Under the pieces are notes generated by a model. It searched no databases. It was not told the DNA's origin and saw nothing but the letters and a program-made list of their open reading frames with translations. Both the position numbers and the translations under genes were made by a program. Positions 34,127 through 43,757 of a DNA stretch of 64,000 nt are shown piece after piece (the stretch's first letter is position 1; every line of letters starts with the position of its first letter). The stretch comes from an uncultured Hungatella sp. (GTDB lineage: Bacteria; Bacillota; Clostridia; Lachnospirales; Lachnospiraceae), in assembly GCA_949879795.1 (NCBI GenBank), contig CATLBR010000008.1, positions 54,975 through 118,974 on the forward strand, read 5' to 3'.

Positions 34127-35818
34127 ATGGCGAATTTGTCACAGATAAGAAGAGAAAAAATGTTGAATTTCCTAGAAACGCTGAAGGAACAACATAGCGA
34201 TGATGTATCATTGATTGCAATCAATCAAATAGAAAAGGAGCTTACATCGAAGAAATATGGTCTCATATGGGAAGAACACGAAGAGGAAGCAGATGTAAAA
34301 CTGCAGACACATATTCCCGTGTTTACAGAAGCAGAGGATAAAGAGATTGTGGGTAATCCGGACAGCGAACAGTATAACTTTCTTCTGGAGGGAGATAATC
34401 TGCACTCTCTTCAATTACTTGAGAAGACACATAAGGGGAAGATAGATGTTATCTATATAGATCCGCCGTACAACACCGGGAGCAAGGACTTTATTTACAA
34501 TGACAGTATTATAGATGAAAATGACGGCTACAGACACAGTAAATGGTTATCGTTTATCTCAAAAAGGCTTAAATTAGCTAAAACATTAATGAATGATACG
34601 GGAATGATCATGATATCAATCAATGAGATTGAAGTGTACTCTTTGAAATTACTATGTGATTCAATTTTTGGGGAAGCGAATTATCTGTCTAATATGATTT
34701 GGCAATCAACGCCAGGGTCAAATACCGGGTTGGATATAAAAACTGTTACCGAATACGTGCTATGTTATGCGAAGAATAAAGAAAAATGCAGTATATCATC
34801 AAAACCAATAGCAGATGATAAAAAATATGTATTAGAAGACGAACACTTAGAAAAAAGAGGAAAATATGTATTAAATAAACTAGATCGAAGAATGACAGGG
34901 CAGCACTATTCGGATGCACTTAATTACCAAATTGAAATGCCGGATGGCCAATTGCTGTATCCTGGAAGCAACATTTCTAAGAAAGAGAATTGGAATTGGA
35001 GATGGTCGCAGAGCAAAGTAAAATGGGGGATAGAAAATGATTTTATTGTTTTTAAAAAGAACAAGGGGAAATGGTCAGTATATTTTAAACAGTACTATAA
35101 AGTAGATAATAATGATTATCCCATTAACAGGAGTCTGCCATACCAGAATTTAATCAAGGATTTAGACGGCGCAAATTCAGCACGGGGAACACAAGAGGTT
35201 ATGGATATGTTTAATAGAAAGGCATTTGATTATCCTAAACCGTTAAATTTAATTAAGTATTTATTGAAGATCCCAGCCGGTCAAGAAATAGTTGTGCTTG
35301 ATTTTTTTGCAGGTTCCGGAACGACTGCACAGGCAGTACTGGAATTGAACGGGGAGGATGGAAAAAATAGAAAATTTATTCTATGTACGAATAATGATAA
35401 TGGTATCTGCGAGGAAGTTACATACCAAAGACTTAAAACAGTTATAACCGGAAAACGAACAGATGGAAGTGAGTATTCCCATGGTCACAAAGCAAATCTC
35501 AAATATTACAAGACATATTTTGTTGACAAAGAGAGCGAAGAAATCTACGATGACCTTTTGGAACATATAAGAGAAATGATTCAGCTTCAGTATGGTGTGA
35601 AAGTGGATAATCAGAAATATATTATGATTATGAATGATGAAGAGATGGATGATTTTGAAAGTCACTTTAATGGGTATGAGCATATAGAAGCAGTATTTGT
35701 CAATCAGGATGTAATATTAACGACTTCGCAGGAAAAAATGTTGCAGAATATAAATACAAAGATAATTCCGGATTGCTACTTTGACTCTGAACTGAGAGAG
35801 GCGGGAGAATTATGGTAG
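34127..35818 (+). CDS. Type III restriction-modification DNA methyltransferase (Mod)
   Basis: A 563-residue adenine-N6 methyltransferase of the beta class. Catalytic motif IV DPPYNTG is near residue 116, and SAM motif I DFFAGSGTTAQAV lies after it near 392; that order defines the beta class used by type III Mod subunits. The region between (about 190-370) is the target-recognition domain. The gene overlaps res by 7 bases (ATGGTAG). Codon use is AT-richer than the flanking core genes, suggesting horizontal acquisition. The recognised sequence cannot be predicted. Confidence 0.93.
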   Translation: MANLSQIRREKMLNFLETLKEQHSDDVSLIAINQIEKELTSKKYGLIWEEHEEEADVKLQTHIPVFTEAEDKEIVGNPDSEQYNFLLEGDNLHSLQLLEKTHKGKIDVIYIDPPYNTGSKDFIYNDSIIDENDGYRHSKWLSFISKRLKLAKTLMNDTGMIMISINEIEVYSLKLLCDSIFGEANYLSNMIWQSTPGSNTGLDIKTVTEYVLCYAKNKEKCSISSKPIADDKKYVLEDEHLEKRGKYVLNKLDRRMTGQHYSDALNYQIEMPDGQLLYPGSNISKKENWNWRWSQSKVKWGIENDFIVFKKNKGKWSVYFKQYYKVDNNDYPINRSLPYQNLIKDLDGANSARGTQEVMDMFNRKAFDYPKPLNLIKYLLKIPAGQEIVVLDFFAGSGTTAQAVLELNGEDGKNRKFILCTNNDNGICEEVTYQRLKTVITGKRTDGSEYSHGHKANLKYYKTYFVDKESEEIYDDLLEHIREMIQLQYGVKVDNQKYIMIMNDEEMDDFESHFNGYEHIEAVFVNQDVILTTSQEKMLQNINTKIIPDCYFDSELREAGELW

Positions 35819-38019
35819 GTAAGATAAAAGATTATAAATTTCAGGCGCAATGTGTAGAGTATCTCATAGATAAGACTGCGGACGCTGCAAGCAAACAGAT
35901 AATTACAGTCAAGGCTCCTACCGGTGCGGGAAAGACAGTAATCTTAATAAAATATGTTGATGAATTTCTAAAAAATACTGCGGGGAACACAGCCTTCATT
36001 TGGCTGTGTCCGGGGAAGGGAAATCTTGAGGAACAGAGCAAAAAGAGAATGGATGAGATGGCTCCTCATATAGATACAAGAAGTCTTATGCATTCCATGA
36101 CGGCAGGTTTTGAGCAGGGAAGTGTTACTTTCATTAACTGGGAACTTGTTACCAAAAAAGGCAATACCGCATTGAAAGACAGTGAGAGATCCAATCTTTT
36201 TGAGAAAATTGCAGAAGCACATAAAGACGGAGTAGAGTTTGTTGTAATTATTGATGAAGAACACTTGAACAATACAAAAAAAGCAGATGACGTTATAAAT
36301 GCTTTCGCTGCAAAGAATATTATTCGTGTCTCTGCAACAGCCAATAAAGTTCCACATCAGGAATACTATGAGATCAGTGAAGATGATGTTATCGGAGAGG
36401 GATTGATTACGAGGGCGATTTATGTAAATGAAGGTGTTGACGAGCGGAAACAAATACAGAATGACTATGAGTATTTACTTGACTTAGCCGATGATAAAAG
36501 GAAGGAAATTGCAGAGGCATACAACAGATTAGAAATTAATGTGAGACCGCTTGTGCTGATACAGTTTCCCATGGGACAGCCGGAGACTATTAAAGCAGTC
36601 GAGGAAAAACTTTCCGATATGGGATATACATACGGCAATGGCATGGTCAACATTTGGATGAGCAATGAAAAAATTGTGAGCGGGGATTTGACTAAATTAA
36701 ACGGCTCACCTGCTTTTTTGCTAATGAAGCAGGCAATATCTGCAGGATGGGATTGCCCGAGAGCAAAAATTCTTGTAAAACTGCGAGAAGGCGGAAGTGA
36801 GGATTTTCAGATTCAGACAATTGGCCGAATCCGCAGAATGCCGGAAGGAAAACATTATGGTCTTAACATACTTGATTACTGCTACATTTACACATTAGAT
36901 ACACAGTACAAAATCGGGCTGTTGTCCTCGCTTGATAAGGCATATCAGGTGCGCAGACTGTTCCTTCGTGATGAGGCAAAAAATTTTACTCTTACAAAGG
37001 AAATGCGCGATCTGGATTTTGACGGTCTTGGAGAGCGGGAGACTTTAGAAAAGGTATACGATTATTTTAAAAAAACATATGATCTTGGTTCGGATAAAAA
37101 AGTCAACCGGGAAAATCTTGAAGCAGGCGGCTACAGCTTCAGTCACGAAATCGACAATAAAGTACTTCAGGGTATATTTAAGACGACAGAAGACCTTGCA
37201 CATGGCGGTTCGGATTATCAGATAAAAATTAAAACTGCTGTGAATACACATACGCATGGTATTTATCTGCTGCATTCTGTTGATGAAATAAAGAAGGTGA
37301 CAGGTATGCAGGCACAAAAGGTAAAGAATATTCTAAGAAGAATGTTCAGCAAGGGAAAGAAGACAAAGTACAAATTCATTGAACTGGAAAACTCTGACTT
37401 TTATGCATTTGTAATTAACAATGTAAAAAAACTGAAGATGGATTTTAAGAATGTAACGTCGCAGATGGGCGGCCAGCAGGGGACACTTATTCTCCGTCCA
37501 AAAACTTCAGATTTTCATATTCCGGAGATGGAAATATATAAGTTTAGCCAGGTTAAAAATCGTCAATTACTTCACATGAATGCATACAAAGAGTACACGA
37601 ACGAGTTTATTACGGATAAGACGAGAAGTCAGTGCGAAAGACTGTTTGAGCGTTATTGTGAACGCAGTGATTCTGTAGAATGGGTTTACAAGAATGGAGA
37701 TACCGGACAGCAGTATCTTTCTATTGTTTATACAGATGCCTTTTTGAAGCAGTGGCTGTTCTATCCCGATTATATTGTGCATTTAAAAGACGGAACAGAC
37801 TGGATCATTGAAACAAAGGGAGGAGAAGTGTCTGGGCATAGCAAGAATATTGATATGCAGATCGGAAATAAGTTTAATGCTTTCAAACAGTATGCGGAAA
37901 AATATAATCTACGTTGGGGATTTGTCAGGGATATAGATGAAGAACTCTATATTAATAACACGGAATTCGTTGATGAGATGTCGGATGACAGATGGAGACC
38001 GTTAGAAGAGGAATTGTAG
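35812..38019 (+). CDS. Type III restriction enzyme, helicase/endonuclease subunit (Res)
   Basis: A 735-residue protein with SF2 helicase motifs: P-loop APTGAGKTV (near residue 39), IIDEEH (near 147), SATANK (motif III) and QTIGRIRRMPEG (motif VI). A C-terminal PD-(D/E)xK nuclease has DYIVHLKDG then WIIETKGG near residues 658-677. Res needs Mod for specificity and cuts beside inversely oriented sites. It appears intact, so the pair should be a working type III system, and is translationally coupled to Mod. It shares the AT-rich codon use of mod. Confidence 0.93.
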   Translation: MVGKIKDYKFQAQCVEYLIDKTADAASKQIITVKAPTGAGKTVILIKYVDEFLKNTAGNTAFIWLCPGKGNLEEQSKKRMDEMAPHIDTRSLMHSMTAGFEQGSVTFINWELVTKKGNTALKDSERSNLFEKIAEAHKDGVEFVVIIDEEHLNNTKKADDVINAFAAKNIIRVSATANKVPHQEYYEISEDDVIGEGLITRAIYVNEGVDERKQIQNDYEYLLDLADDKRKEIAEAYNRLEINVRPLVLIQFPMGQPETIKAVEEKLSDMGYTYGNGMVNIWMSNEKIVSGDLTKLNGSPAFLLMKQAISAGWDCPRAKILVKLREGGSEDFQIQTIGRIRRMPEGKHYGLNILDYCYIYTLDTQYKIGLLSSLDKAYQVRRLFLRDEAKNFTLTKEMRDLDFDGLGERETLEKVYDYFKKTYDLGSDKKVNRENLEAGGYSFSHEIDNKVLQGIFKTTEDLAHGGSDYQIKIKTAVNTHTHGIYLLHSVDEIKKVTGMQAQKVKNILRRMFSKGKKTKYKFIELENSDFYAFVINNVKKLKMDFKNVTSQMGGQQGTLILRPKTSDFHIPEMEIYKFSQVKNRQLLHMNAYKEYTNEFITDKTRSQCERLFERYCERSDSVEWVYKNGDTGQQYLSIVYTDAFLKQWLFYPDYIVHLKDGTDWIIETKGGEVSGHSKNIDMQIGNKFNAFKQYAEKYNLRWGFVRDIDEELYINNTEFVDEMSDDRWRPLEEEL

Positions 38020-38035
38020 ATGGAGGTGATATGGG

Positions 38036-38572
38036 ATGATTTTGTATAGAGAGCTGAGTGAAGATGAGATACACAGAGAATTGTTTAAAGATTTTGTCCG
38101 CCGCCAGGAAGTGACAAAGTGCTGGAGGAGGGAAAACGGACAGTGGATTATCAAAGATGACCCCTTTATCGACGACTGGACGGAGGAGGATTATCAGGTT
38201 CTGGTCTCCTGTCTGAGACGCACGGCGGCAAAAGGCGGTTTTGTGTATGCCGCTTTTTATGAGGGAAGCCTGAAGGGCTTCGTGTCGGTGGAGCGGGAAT
38301 TATTTGGAGGGGAGCAGAGATATCTGGATCTGTCCAGCATCCATGTGTCCCGGGATATGCGGCATGGGGGAATAGGAACGAAACTTTTCCTCGCCGCCGT
38401 CAGGTGGGCAGGGGATCAGGGGGCAGGAAAATTGTATATATCTGCCCACTCGGCGGCAGAAAGTCAGGCATTTTACAGAAAGCTGGGCTGTGTGGAGGCG
38501 GAGGTGTACAATCAGGATCATGTGATGAGAGAACCTTTTGACTGCCAGTTAGAATACAGAATAAAAAAGTAA
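38036..38572 (+). CDS. GNAT-family N-acetyltransferase
   Basis: A 178-residue acetyltransferase of the GNAT fold. The acetyl-CoA region is SIHVSRDMRHGGIGTKLFLAAVRW (central Q/RxxGxG/A = RHGGIG), followed by YISAHSAAESQAFYRKLG, a typical end. The acceptor (amine of a small molecule or protein) is not predictable. It begins 16 bases after res with a GGAGGTGATATGGG ribosome site, but has core-like GC, so it is more likely resident DNA next to the inserted restriction genes than part of the system. Confidence 0.88.
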   Translation: MILYRELSEDEIHRELFKDFVRRQEVTKCWRRENGQWIIKDDPFIDDWTEEDYQVLVSCLRRTAAKGGFVYAAFYEGSLKGFVSVERELFGGEQRYLDLSSIHVSRDMRHGGIGTKLFLAAVRWAGDQGAGKLYISAHSAAESQAFYRKLGCVEAEVYNQDHVMREPFDCQLEYRIKK

Positions 38573-38634
38573 ACCTCTATGCTATGTCGCCTATTCGGCG
38601 GCGGATTATTGAAGTAACGGTTATTTATTGGCAA

Positions 38635-38678
38635 AATTCCCAACTGTACGGTTGGGCGGAATTGTGTTATAGTATACT
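38635..38678 (+). promoter_or_regulatory. Promoter with overlapping inverted repeat upstream of the BMP-like gene
   Basis: CCCAAC-TGTACG-GTTGGG (38639-38656) is flanked by AATTCC and GGAATT arms (to 38635-38663), an imperfect palindrome, and overlaps the -35 area. Downstream -10 candidates are the extended TGT-TATAGT (38665-38673) and TATACT (38673-38678). This suggests a regulated promoter; the regulator is unknown. Confidence 0.5.
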
Positions 38679-38700
38679 GTATTAAGGAGGATCACAGTAT

Positions 38701-40653
38701 ATGGCATTGTACGATTATATAGGCGCCGTGAAGCGCGGGCGCAGGCAGTATCAGGAATCTCTGTCAAAGGGCCAGCACCCTTATCTTCCGGTTCTGGACG
38801 ATATTTTGTCATACACAAAGATTGTGTCGGAGGTGAATCTGGGACTTATGGATATTCCTCTCAGCAGGATCATAGGAACCAAGACCGAGGGGCGGACCAA
38901 CGCGTTCGCCAGCAATTTCATGCCTCTTCTCCCGGAACAGTCCGAGTTTGGCGCCAAGTGGGCCCATCTGTATGACCATCAGATTGACGACGGGATCCAG
39001 GACCCCATTGTGGCTTACGAGTTTATGAACCGGTTCTATGTGCAGGAGGGGAATAAGAGGGTCAGTGTCATGAAATATGTTGGCGCTTACAGCATCGCAG
39101 GGTATGTGACCCGTCTGATTCCCCAGAGGACGGACGAAAAGGAGAATAAGCTGTACTATGAGTTCCTGGATTTCTATCAGGTTTCGTTTAACTGTGACGT
39201 GTGGTTCAGCAAGGAGGGAAGCTATAAGAAACTTTTAAAACTTATGGGGAAGGAGCAGGATCAGGTCTGGCCGGCGGAAGAGAGAGCTCTGTTTAAGTCC
39301 GCCTACAGCAGATTTTCCAAGGCATTTACCCATGCAGGCGGGGATAAGCTGAACCTGACCTGCTCCGACGCGTTTCTCATCTATGTGAAGATCTACGGTT
39401 ATGACAAGGTAAAAGGGGAGACGGAGCTGGGAATGTCCAAAGGATTGGAGCGGACCTGGGAGGAGATTGAGCTGGCGTCGGGAGGCGGACAGGTGGCCCT
39501 GGTGGAGACCCCCGAGGAGGTGGAGAAGCAGGTGCACAAACCGTCTCTCCTGAACTGGCTCAGGCCGGTGGAGACCGTAGAGCCGGAGATGCTGAAAATC
39601 GGCTTTGTCTACAACAAGACTTCCAAGACCTCCGGATGGACATATGCCCACGAGCTGGGAAGGATGCACTTAGAGCAGGTGTTTGGCGGAAGGCTTAAGA
39701 CCATGGCTGTTGAAAATGTCAGCACGGAGGCTGAGGTGGAGGCGGCCGTGGAACAGGCCATCGGTTCAGGGTGCAACATGATTTTTACTACTGGTCCTCA
39801 GATGGCCAACCAGAGTGTGCGCTCGGCGGTTCAGCACCCGGAGGTGAAGATATACAACTGTTCCATCAAGATGTCCTATTCGTCTATCTGTACCTATTAT
39901 GCCAGGATGTACGAGGCCAAGTTCCTCCTGGGAGCCATAGCGGCAGCCATGACCAAGTCGGATAAGCTGGGGTATGTGGCAGATTACCCCATCTACGGCA
40001 CGCTGGCCAACATCAATGCCTTCGCCATGGGTGCCAGGATGATCAACCCTTACGTGAAGGTTTATCTGGAGTGGTCCAGGACCAAGTCGTCAGATGCCCT
40101 GGGAAGGCTTAAGAGCGAAGGGATCACCTACATCTCCGGTGAAGAGATGATCACACCGGAAAAGGGGTCGAGAGAGTACGGCCTGTTTGTGAAGAGGGAG
40201 GACGGAAGTCTTGAGAATTTGGCAGCTCCCATCTGGCACTGGGGGAAATTTTACGAGAGGATCGTGAGATCTGTCTGCAGAGGAGCAGGGGAGATACAGG
40301 GGATGAAAGGGAAGAAGGCCGTGAATTACTGGTGGGGAATGTCGGCGGAGGTCATTGATGTGCTGTATTCTCAGAATCTGCCTCACGGTGTTCACAGACT
40401 GGTAGATTTTCTGAAAAATTCCATCCGGGCAGGCAGTTTTCATCCCTTTGACGGACTGATCTATTCCCAGAACGGAAAGATTCAGTGCCGCGACGGGGAA
40501 AGTCTCAGCGCGGAGGAGATCGTCTCCATGGACTGGCTGGCAGAGAATGTGGTGGGAGAGATTCCGAAATTCGAGGAATTGATACAGGAGGCTCAGACAC
40601 TGGTGCGTCTCCAGGGAGTCAAGGTGGACGAGATCGGCGGCCGGGAGGAGTGA
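38701..40653 (+). CDS. ParB-like/BMP-family fusion protein, cytoplasmic
   Basis: A 650-residue protein. Residues about 45-140 resemble a ParB/sulfiredoxin-like fold (IPLSRIIGT, then FYVQEGNKRVSVMKYVG). Residues about 295-560 match the BMP family (PnrA-like periplasmic binding domain: LKIGFVYNKTSKTSGWTYAH, LGYVADYPIYGTLANINAFA). BMP proteins usually are lipoproteins delivering nucleosides to ABC importers. Here the N-terminus (MALYDYIGAVKRGRRQYQ) has no signal peptide or lipobox, no transporter genes are near, and the domain is fused to something else, so the ligand-binding domain probably works as an intracellular sensor. A phosphoesterase gene follows after 1 base. Confidence 0.85.
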   Translation: MALYDYIGAVKRGRRQYQESLSKGQHPYLPVLDDILSYTKIVSEVNLGLMDIPLSRIIGTKTEGRTNAFASNFMPLLPEQSEFGAKWAHLYDHQIDDGIQDPIVAYEFMNRFYVQEGNKRVSVMKYVGAYSIAGYVTRLIPQRTDEKENKLYYEFLDFYQVSFNCDVWFSKEGSYKKLLKLMGKEQDQVWPAEERALFKSAYSRFSKAFTHAGGDKLNLTCSDAFLIYVKIYGYDKVKGETELGMSKGLERTWEEIELASGGGQVALVETPEEVEKQVHKPSLLNWLRPVETVEPEMLKIGFVYNKTSKTSGWTYAHELGRMHLEQVFGGRLKTMAVENVSTEAEVEAAVEQAIGSGCNMIFTTGPQMANQSVRSAVQHPEVKIYNCSIKMSYSSICTYYARMYEAKFLLGAIAAAMTKSDKLGYVADYPIYGTLANINAFAMGARMINPYVKVYLEWSRTKSSDALGRLKSEGITYISGEEMITPEKGSREYGLFVKREDGSLENLAAPIWHWGKFYERIVRSVCRGAGEIQGMKGKKAVNYWWGMSAEVIDVLYSQNLPHGVHRLVDFLKNSIRAGSFHPFDGLIYSQNGKIQCRDGESLSAEEIVSMDWLAENVVGEIPKFEELIQEAQTLVRLQGVKVDEIGGREE

Positions 40654-40654
40654 T

Positions 40655-41278
40655 ATGAAAATTCTTGTACTGGCCGATCAGAGATCAAAAGCACTGTACG
40701 ATTATTATGAGCCGTGGAAGTTGGAGGGGATCGACCTTATCCTCTCCTGCGGCGATCTGGAACCCCACTATCTCAGTTTTTTTGCCACGCTTTGCCATGC
40801 GCCTGTGCTGTATGTCCGGGGCAACCACGATGAGATCTATGAGACTATGCCCCCGGAGGGATGTATCTGTATTGAGGATGACATCTATGTCCACAATGGG
40901 GTGCGGATCATGGGGCTGGGAGGCTCTATGGAGTATATACCCCACGCCTCCAATCAGTACTCGGAGAGAGCCATGAAGCGGCGGATACGGAAGATGGGGT
41001 GGAAATTGTGGTGGAATAAGGGGTTTGACATTCTGGTGTCCCATGCCCCTGCATTTGAGGTCAACGATTTGGAGGACCGGCCTCACAGAGGTTTTGAGTG
41101 TTTCCGCACATTGATGGAGAAGTATCGTCCTCGGCTGTTTATCCACGGCCATGTTCACGCCAATTACGGTGGGGCCTTCAAGCGTGAAGACCTGTTTGGG
41201 GATACCCGCGTGATCAATGCGTACGAGTACTATATTTTTGAGTACCCCGAGGTGGAAGCGGAGACGAACACACATTGA
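40655..41278 (+). CDS. Metallophosphoesterase
   Basis: A 207-residue calcineurin-like phosphoesterase with metal motifs ILVLADQRS (start), LILSCGDLEPHY (GD), VRGNHDE (GNHD), ILVSHAP and FIHGHVHANYGG. The first motif D-x-H appears as D-Q-R, so the histidine of the usual DxH is changed. Substrate may be a phosphodiester or phosphomonoester. It starts two bases after the BMP-like fusion, so the pair should be translated together and perhaps act on one nucleotide or nucleoside. No signal peptide; cytoplasmic. Confidence 0.85.
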   Translation: MKILVLADQRSKALYDYYEPWKLEGIDLILSCGDLEPHYLSFFATLCHAPVLYVRGNHDEIYETMPPEGCICIEDDIYVHNGVRIMGLGGSMEYIPHASNQYSERAMKRRIRKMGWKLWWNKGFDILVSHAPAFEVNDLEDRPHRGFECFRTLMEKYRPRLFIHGHVHANYGGAFKREDLFGDTRVINAYEYYIFEYPEVEAETNTH

Positions 41279-41311
41279 CAGACAGCATCCACAGAAGGAG
41301 AGATGACAGAT

Positions 41312-41791
41312 ATGAGCAAGGACATGAAAGCCCTGGAGAAAAAACTGGGAAATACCATGGGTGAATTTAAGAAGTTTATATTAAAGGGCAATATTATCGA
41401 TATGGCGGTAGGTGTCATCATCGGCGGCGCGTTCAGCAAGATCGTCACGTCCCTGGTAAATGATATTCTGATGCCTGCTTTGGGGGCGGTTACCGGCGGT
41501 GCGTCTTTCAATACCCTGAAGTACGTGATCCGTCCGGCCGTGCTGGATGGGGCAGGCAATGAGGTGACGGCTGAGGCGGCTATATTATATGGAAGTTTTA
41601 TTCAAAATATAGTGGATTTTCTTATTATCGGTCTCTGCATGTTTTTCATGGTAAAGGCCATTGCCATGGTGACTGCCAGGTTCCGGCATGAGGAGGAGCA
41701 GAAGGAGGCTCCTGCTCCTGCAGGCCCCACGGCGGAGGAACTGCTGGCAGAGATCAGGGATCTGTTGAAGGAACAGAAGGAGACCGTGTAG
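41312..41791 (+). CDS. mscL: Large-conductance mechanosensitive channel
   Basis: A 159-residue channel protein that opens under membrane tension to protect against osmotic downshock. TM1 region KKFILKGNIIDMAVGVIIGGAFS with the MscL signature, a periplasmic loop, TM2 (IVDFLIIGLCMFFMVKA) and a charged C-terminal bundle (AEELLAEIRDLLKEQ) are visible. ATG 41312 has better ribosome-site spacing (AAGGAG, 11 bases) than ATG 41303, which would add three residues. The N-terminus is about 15 residues longer than E. coli MscL. Confidence 0.95.
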   Translation: MSKDMKALEKKLGNTMGEFKKFILKGNIIDMAVGVIIGGAFSKIVTSLVNDILMPALGAVTGGASFNTLKYVIRPAVLDGAGNEVTAEAAILYGSFIQNIVDFLIIGLCMFFMVKAIAMVTARFRHEEEQKEAPAPAGPTAEELLAEIRDLLKEQKETV

Positions 41792-41827
41792 GACAGAGGG
41801 AAAATATTTATATCGGGAGGAGAAGTT

Positions 41828-43708
41828 GTGGAAGAGAAGCCAAAGCGCAGGAGCAGGAAAAAGAAGCCGTTTCCGGTAAAGACCGTGGCTGCCGTGTGTG
41901 TAGCGCTGGCAGCGGCGGCGGGAGCGGGAGCAGGTTATTACATACATGAGGGAAAGCAGTATGAGACAGTGTTTTTTCCTCAGACCATGATCAACGGGAT
42001 GGATGCATCGGAAAAGACCGTGGAGGAGATGGAGGAGCTGATTCTGTCCGGGGTTGAGGATTATGCTCTGACTATCGTTAAACGGGGAGGAGAGACGGAA
42101 CAGATCAGGGGAGCAGATATCGGACTTCACTCGGAATTTGACGGAAGTCTGGAGCAGTATCTGGCCCTTCAGGACCCTATGGAGTGGTGGAGCCAGAAGG
42201 ATAGGCTGACAGAATACCACATTGAGACCATGATCATATATGATAAAAATATGCTGGAGGAGAAGATCGACAGTCTGGTTATGTTTGACCCTGCACAGCT
42301 TCGGGAACCTGAGGACGCCTATCTTTCCGACTACATATCCGGGGAGGGATACAAGGTTCTGGACGGCGATCCCGGCAATGTGGCAGACAAGGAGAAAGTG
42401 GCCCTGGCTATTGAGGAGGCGGTGAAAAATCTGAAGCAGGAACTGGTGCTGGAGGATTTGGACGTCTACAAGAAAGCGGCCGTTACCAGTGCAGATCCGG
42501 AGCTGAATCAGCAGGCGGACAGGCTCAACAAATATGCCACCATGACAGTTACTTATCAGTTCGGCGATACTCAGGAGGTGCTGGACGGAGATTCCATCGT
42601 TCAGTGGCTTGTCACGGATGAGGACGGCCAGGTGTCGGTGAGCAAGGAGGGGGTGACAGCCTATGTGAAGGAGCTGGCGTCCACCTACAATACGGCTTAT
42701 CAGAAGAAAAACCTGAAGACTGCTTACGGAGATGTGGTGGAGATCACCAAGGGCTTCTACGGCTGGCGGATCAACCAGGAGGAGGAGGCGGAGCAGCTGT
42801 ATGAGATTCTGCTTTCCGGGGTGAGTCAGTCCAGAGAGCCGGTGTATGCCCAGACGGCTGCCAGCCATGGCGAGAACGATTACGGAAATACATATGTAGA
42901 GATCAACCTGACGGCTCAGCATCTGTTTTTCTATAAAGACGGACAGCTGGTCATCGAGTCGGATTTCGTGTCGGGCAACGAGAGACGGGGAAACAGCACT
43001 CCCGCCGGTGCTTATTCTATCACATATAAGCAGAGAAACGCTGTCCTGCGGGGAACAAACTATGCTTCGCCTGTGGCGTTCTGGATGCCGTTTAACGGCG
43101 GTATCGGATTGCATGACGCCAACTGGAGGGGGAGCTTCGGAGGGAGTATCTATAAGACCAACGGCTCCCACGGATGCATCAATCTGCCTCCAGCGGTGGC
43201 GATGACCATCTACGAGAATATCGAGAAGGGGATACCGGTATTGTGCTATCATCTGCCGGGGACAGAAAGCGGAAGTACAACTACAGGCAGGAGTTACGGG
43301 ACGGCCCCCGCGCCTGCGGTTTCTGCCGCGGATCTGGCACCTGCAGTGGAGCCGCCGGTTGAGACGGCGCCTGCAGAGCTCCCCCCAGAAGCCGTGGAAA
43401 GTCAGCCAGGAGAGAATGAGACTGCCCAGTCCCAGGAGACAGGAGGCCAGGAGGCAGGACCTGTGGGACCAGGAGTGAACGTTGGACCCGGGGGACCTGC
43501 AGGCCCAGGAGAAGGCAATGGACCCGGAGGACCAGCGGGACCAGGGGCAGACGGCGGAAGCGGAGGACCTGCGGGACCGGGCCAGGACGGAGGAAGTCAA
43601 GAGGCAGGATCTGCGGCACCGGAACAAGGCGGAGGAGGCCAGGAAGCAGGGCCTGGGGGGCCGGGGCAGGTCACCGGAAGCGAAGGACCTGCGGGGCCGG
43701 GAATGTAG
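41828..43708 (+). CDS. L,D-transpeptidase (YkuD) with Gly/Pro-rich tail
   Basis: A 626-residue membrane-anchored wall enzyme. A basic N-terminus (PKRRSRKKK) and one transmembrane helix (18-38) lead to a region like the peptidoglycan-binding PG_binding_4/VanW-linked domains (about 60-330), and the YkuD catalytic domain (about 350-480) with SHGCIN, the nucleophilic cysteine, preceded by GIGLHD. It forms 3-3 peptidoglycan crosslinks or ligates proteins to wall. The last 80 residues are a low-complexity tail of repeats such as GPGGPAGPG, collagen-like in composition. The start is GTG 41828 behind GGGAGGAG. Confidence 0.9.
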   Translation: MEEKPKRRSRKKKPFPVKTVAAVCVALAAAAGAGAGYYIHEGKQYETVFFPQTMINGMDASEKTVEEMEELILSGVEDYALTIVKRGGETEQIRGADIGLHSEFDGSLEQYLALQDPMEWWSQKDRLTEYHIETMIIYDKNMLEEKIDSLVMFDPAQLREPEDAYLSDYISGEGYKVLDGDPGNVADKEKVALAIEEAVKNLKQELVLEDLDVYKKAAVTSADPELNQQADRLNKYATMTVTYQFGDTQEVLDGDSIVQWLVTDEDGQVSVSKEGVTAYVKELASTYNTAYQKKNLKTAYGDVVEITKGFYGWRINQEEEAEQLYEILLSGVSQSREPVYAQTAASHGENDYGNTYVEINLTAQHLFFYKDGQLVIESDFVSGNERRGNSTPAGAYSITYKQRNAVLRGTNYASPVAFWMPFNGGIGLHDANWRGSFGGSIYKTNGSHGCINLPPAVAMTIYENIEKGIPVLCYHLPGTESGSTTTGRSYGTAPAPAVSAADLAPAVEPPVETAPAELPPEAVESQPGENETAQSQETGGQEAGPVGPGVNVGPGGPAGPGEGNGPGGPAGPGADGGSGGPAGPGQDGGSQEAGSAAPEQGGGGQEAGPGGPGQVTGSEGPAGPGM

Positions 43709-43757
43709 AAACGTCTGATTGTCGGCTGGCTGGCAAAGGGAACTATCCACGCCCTGT

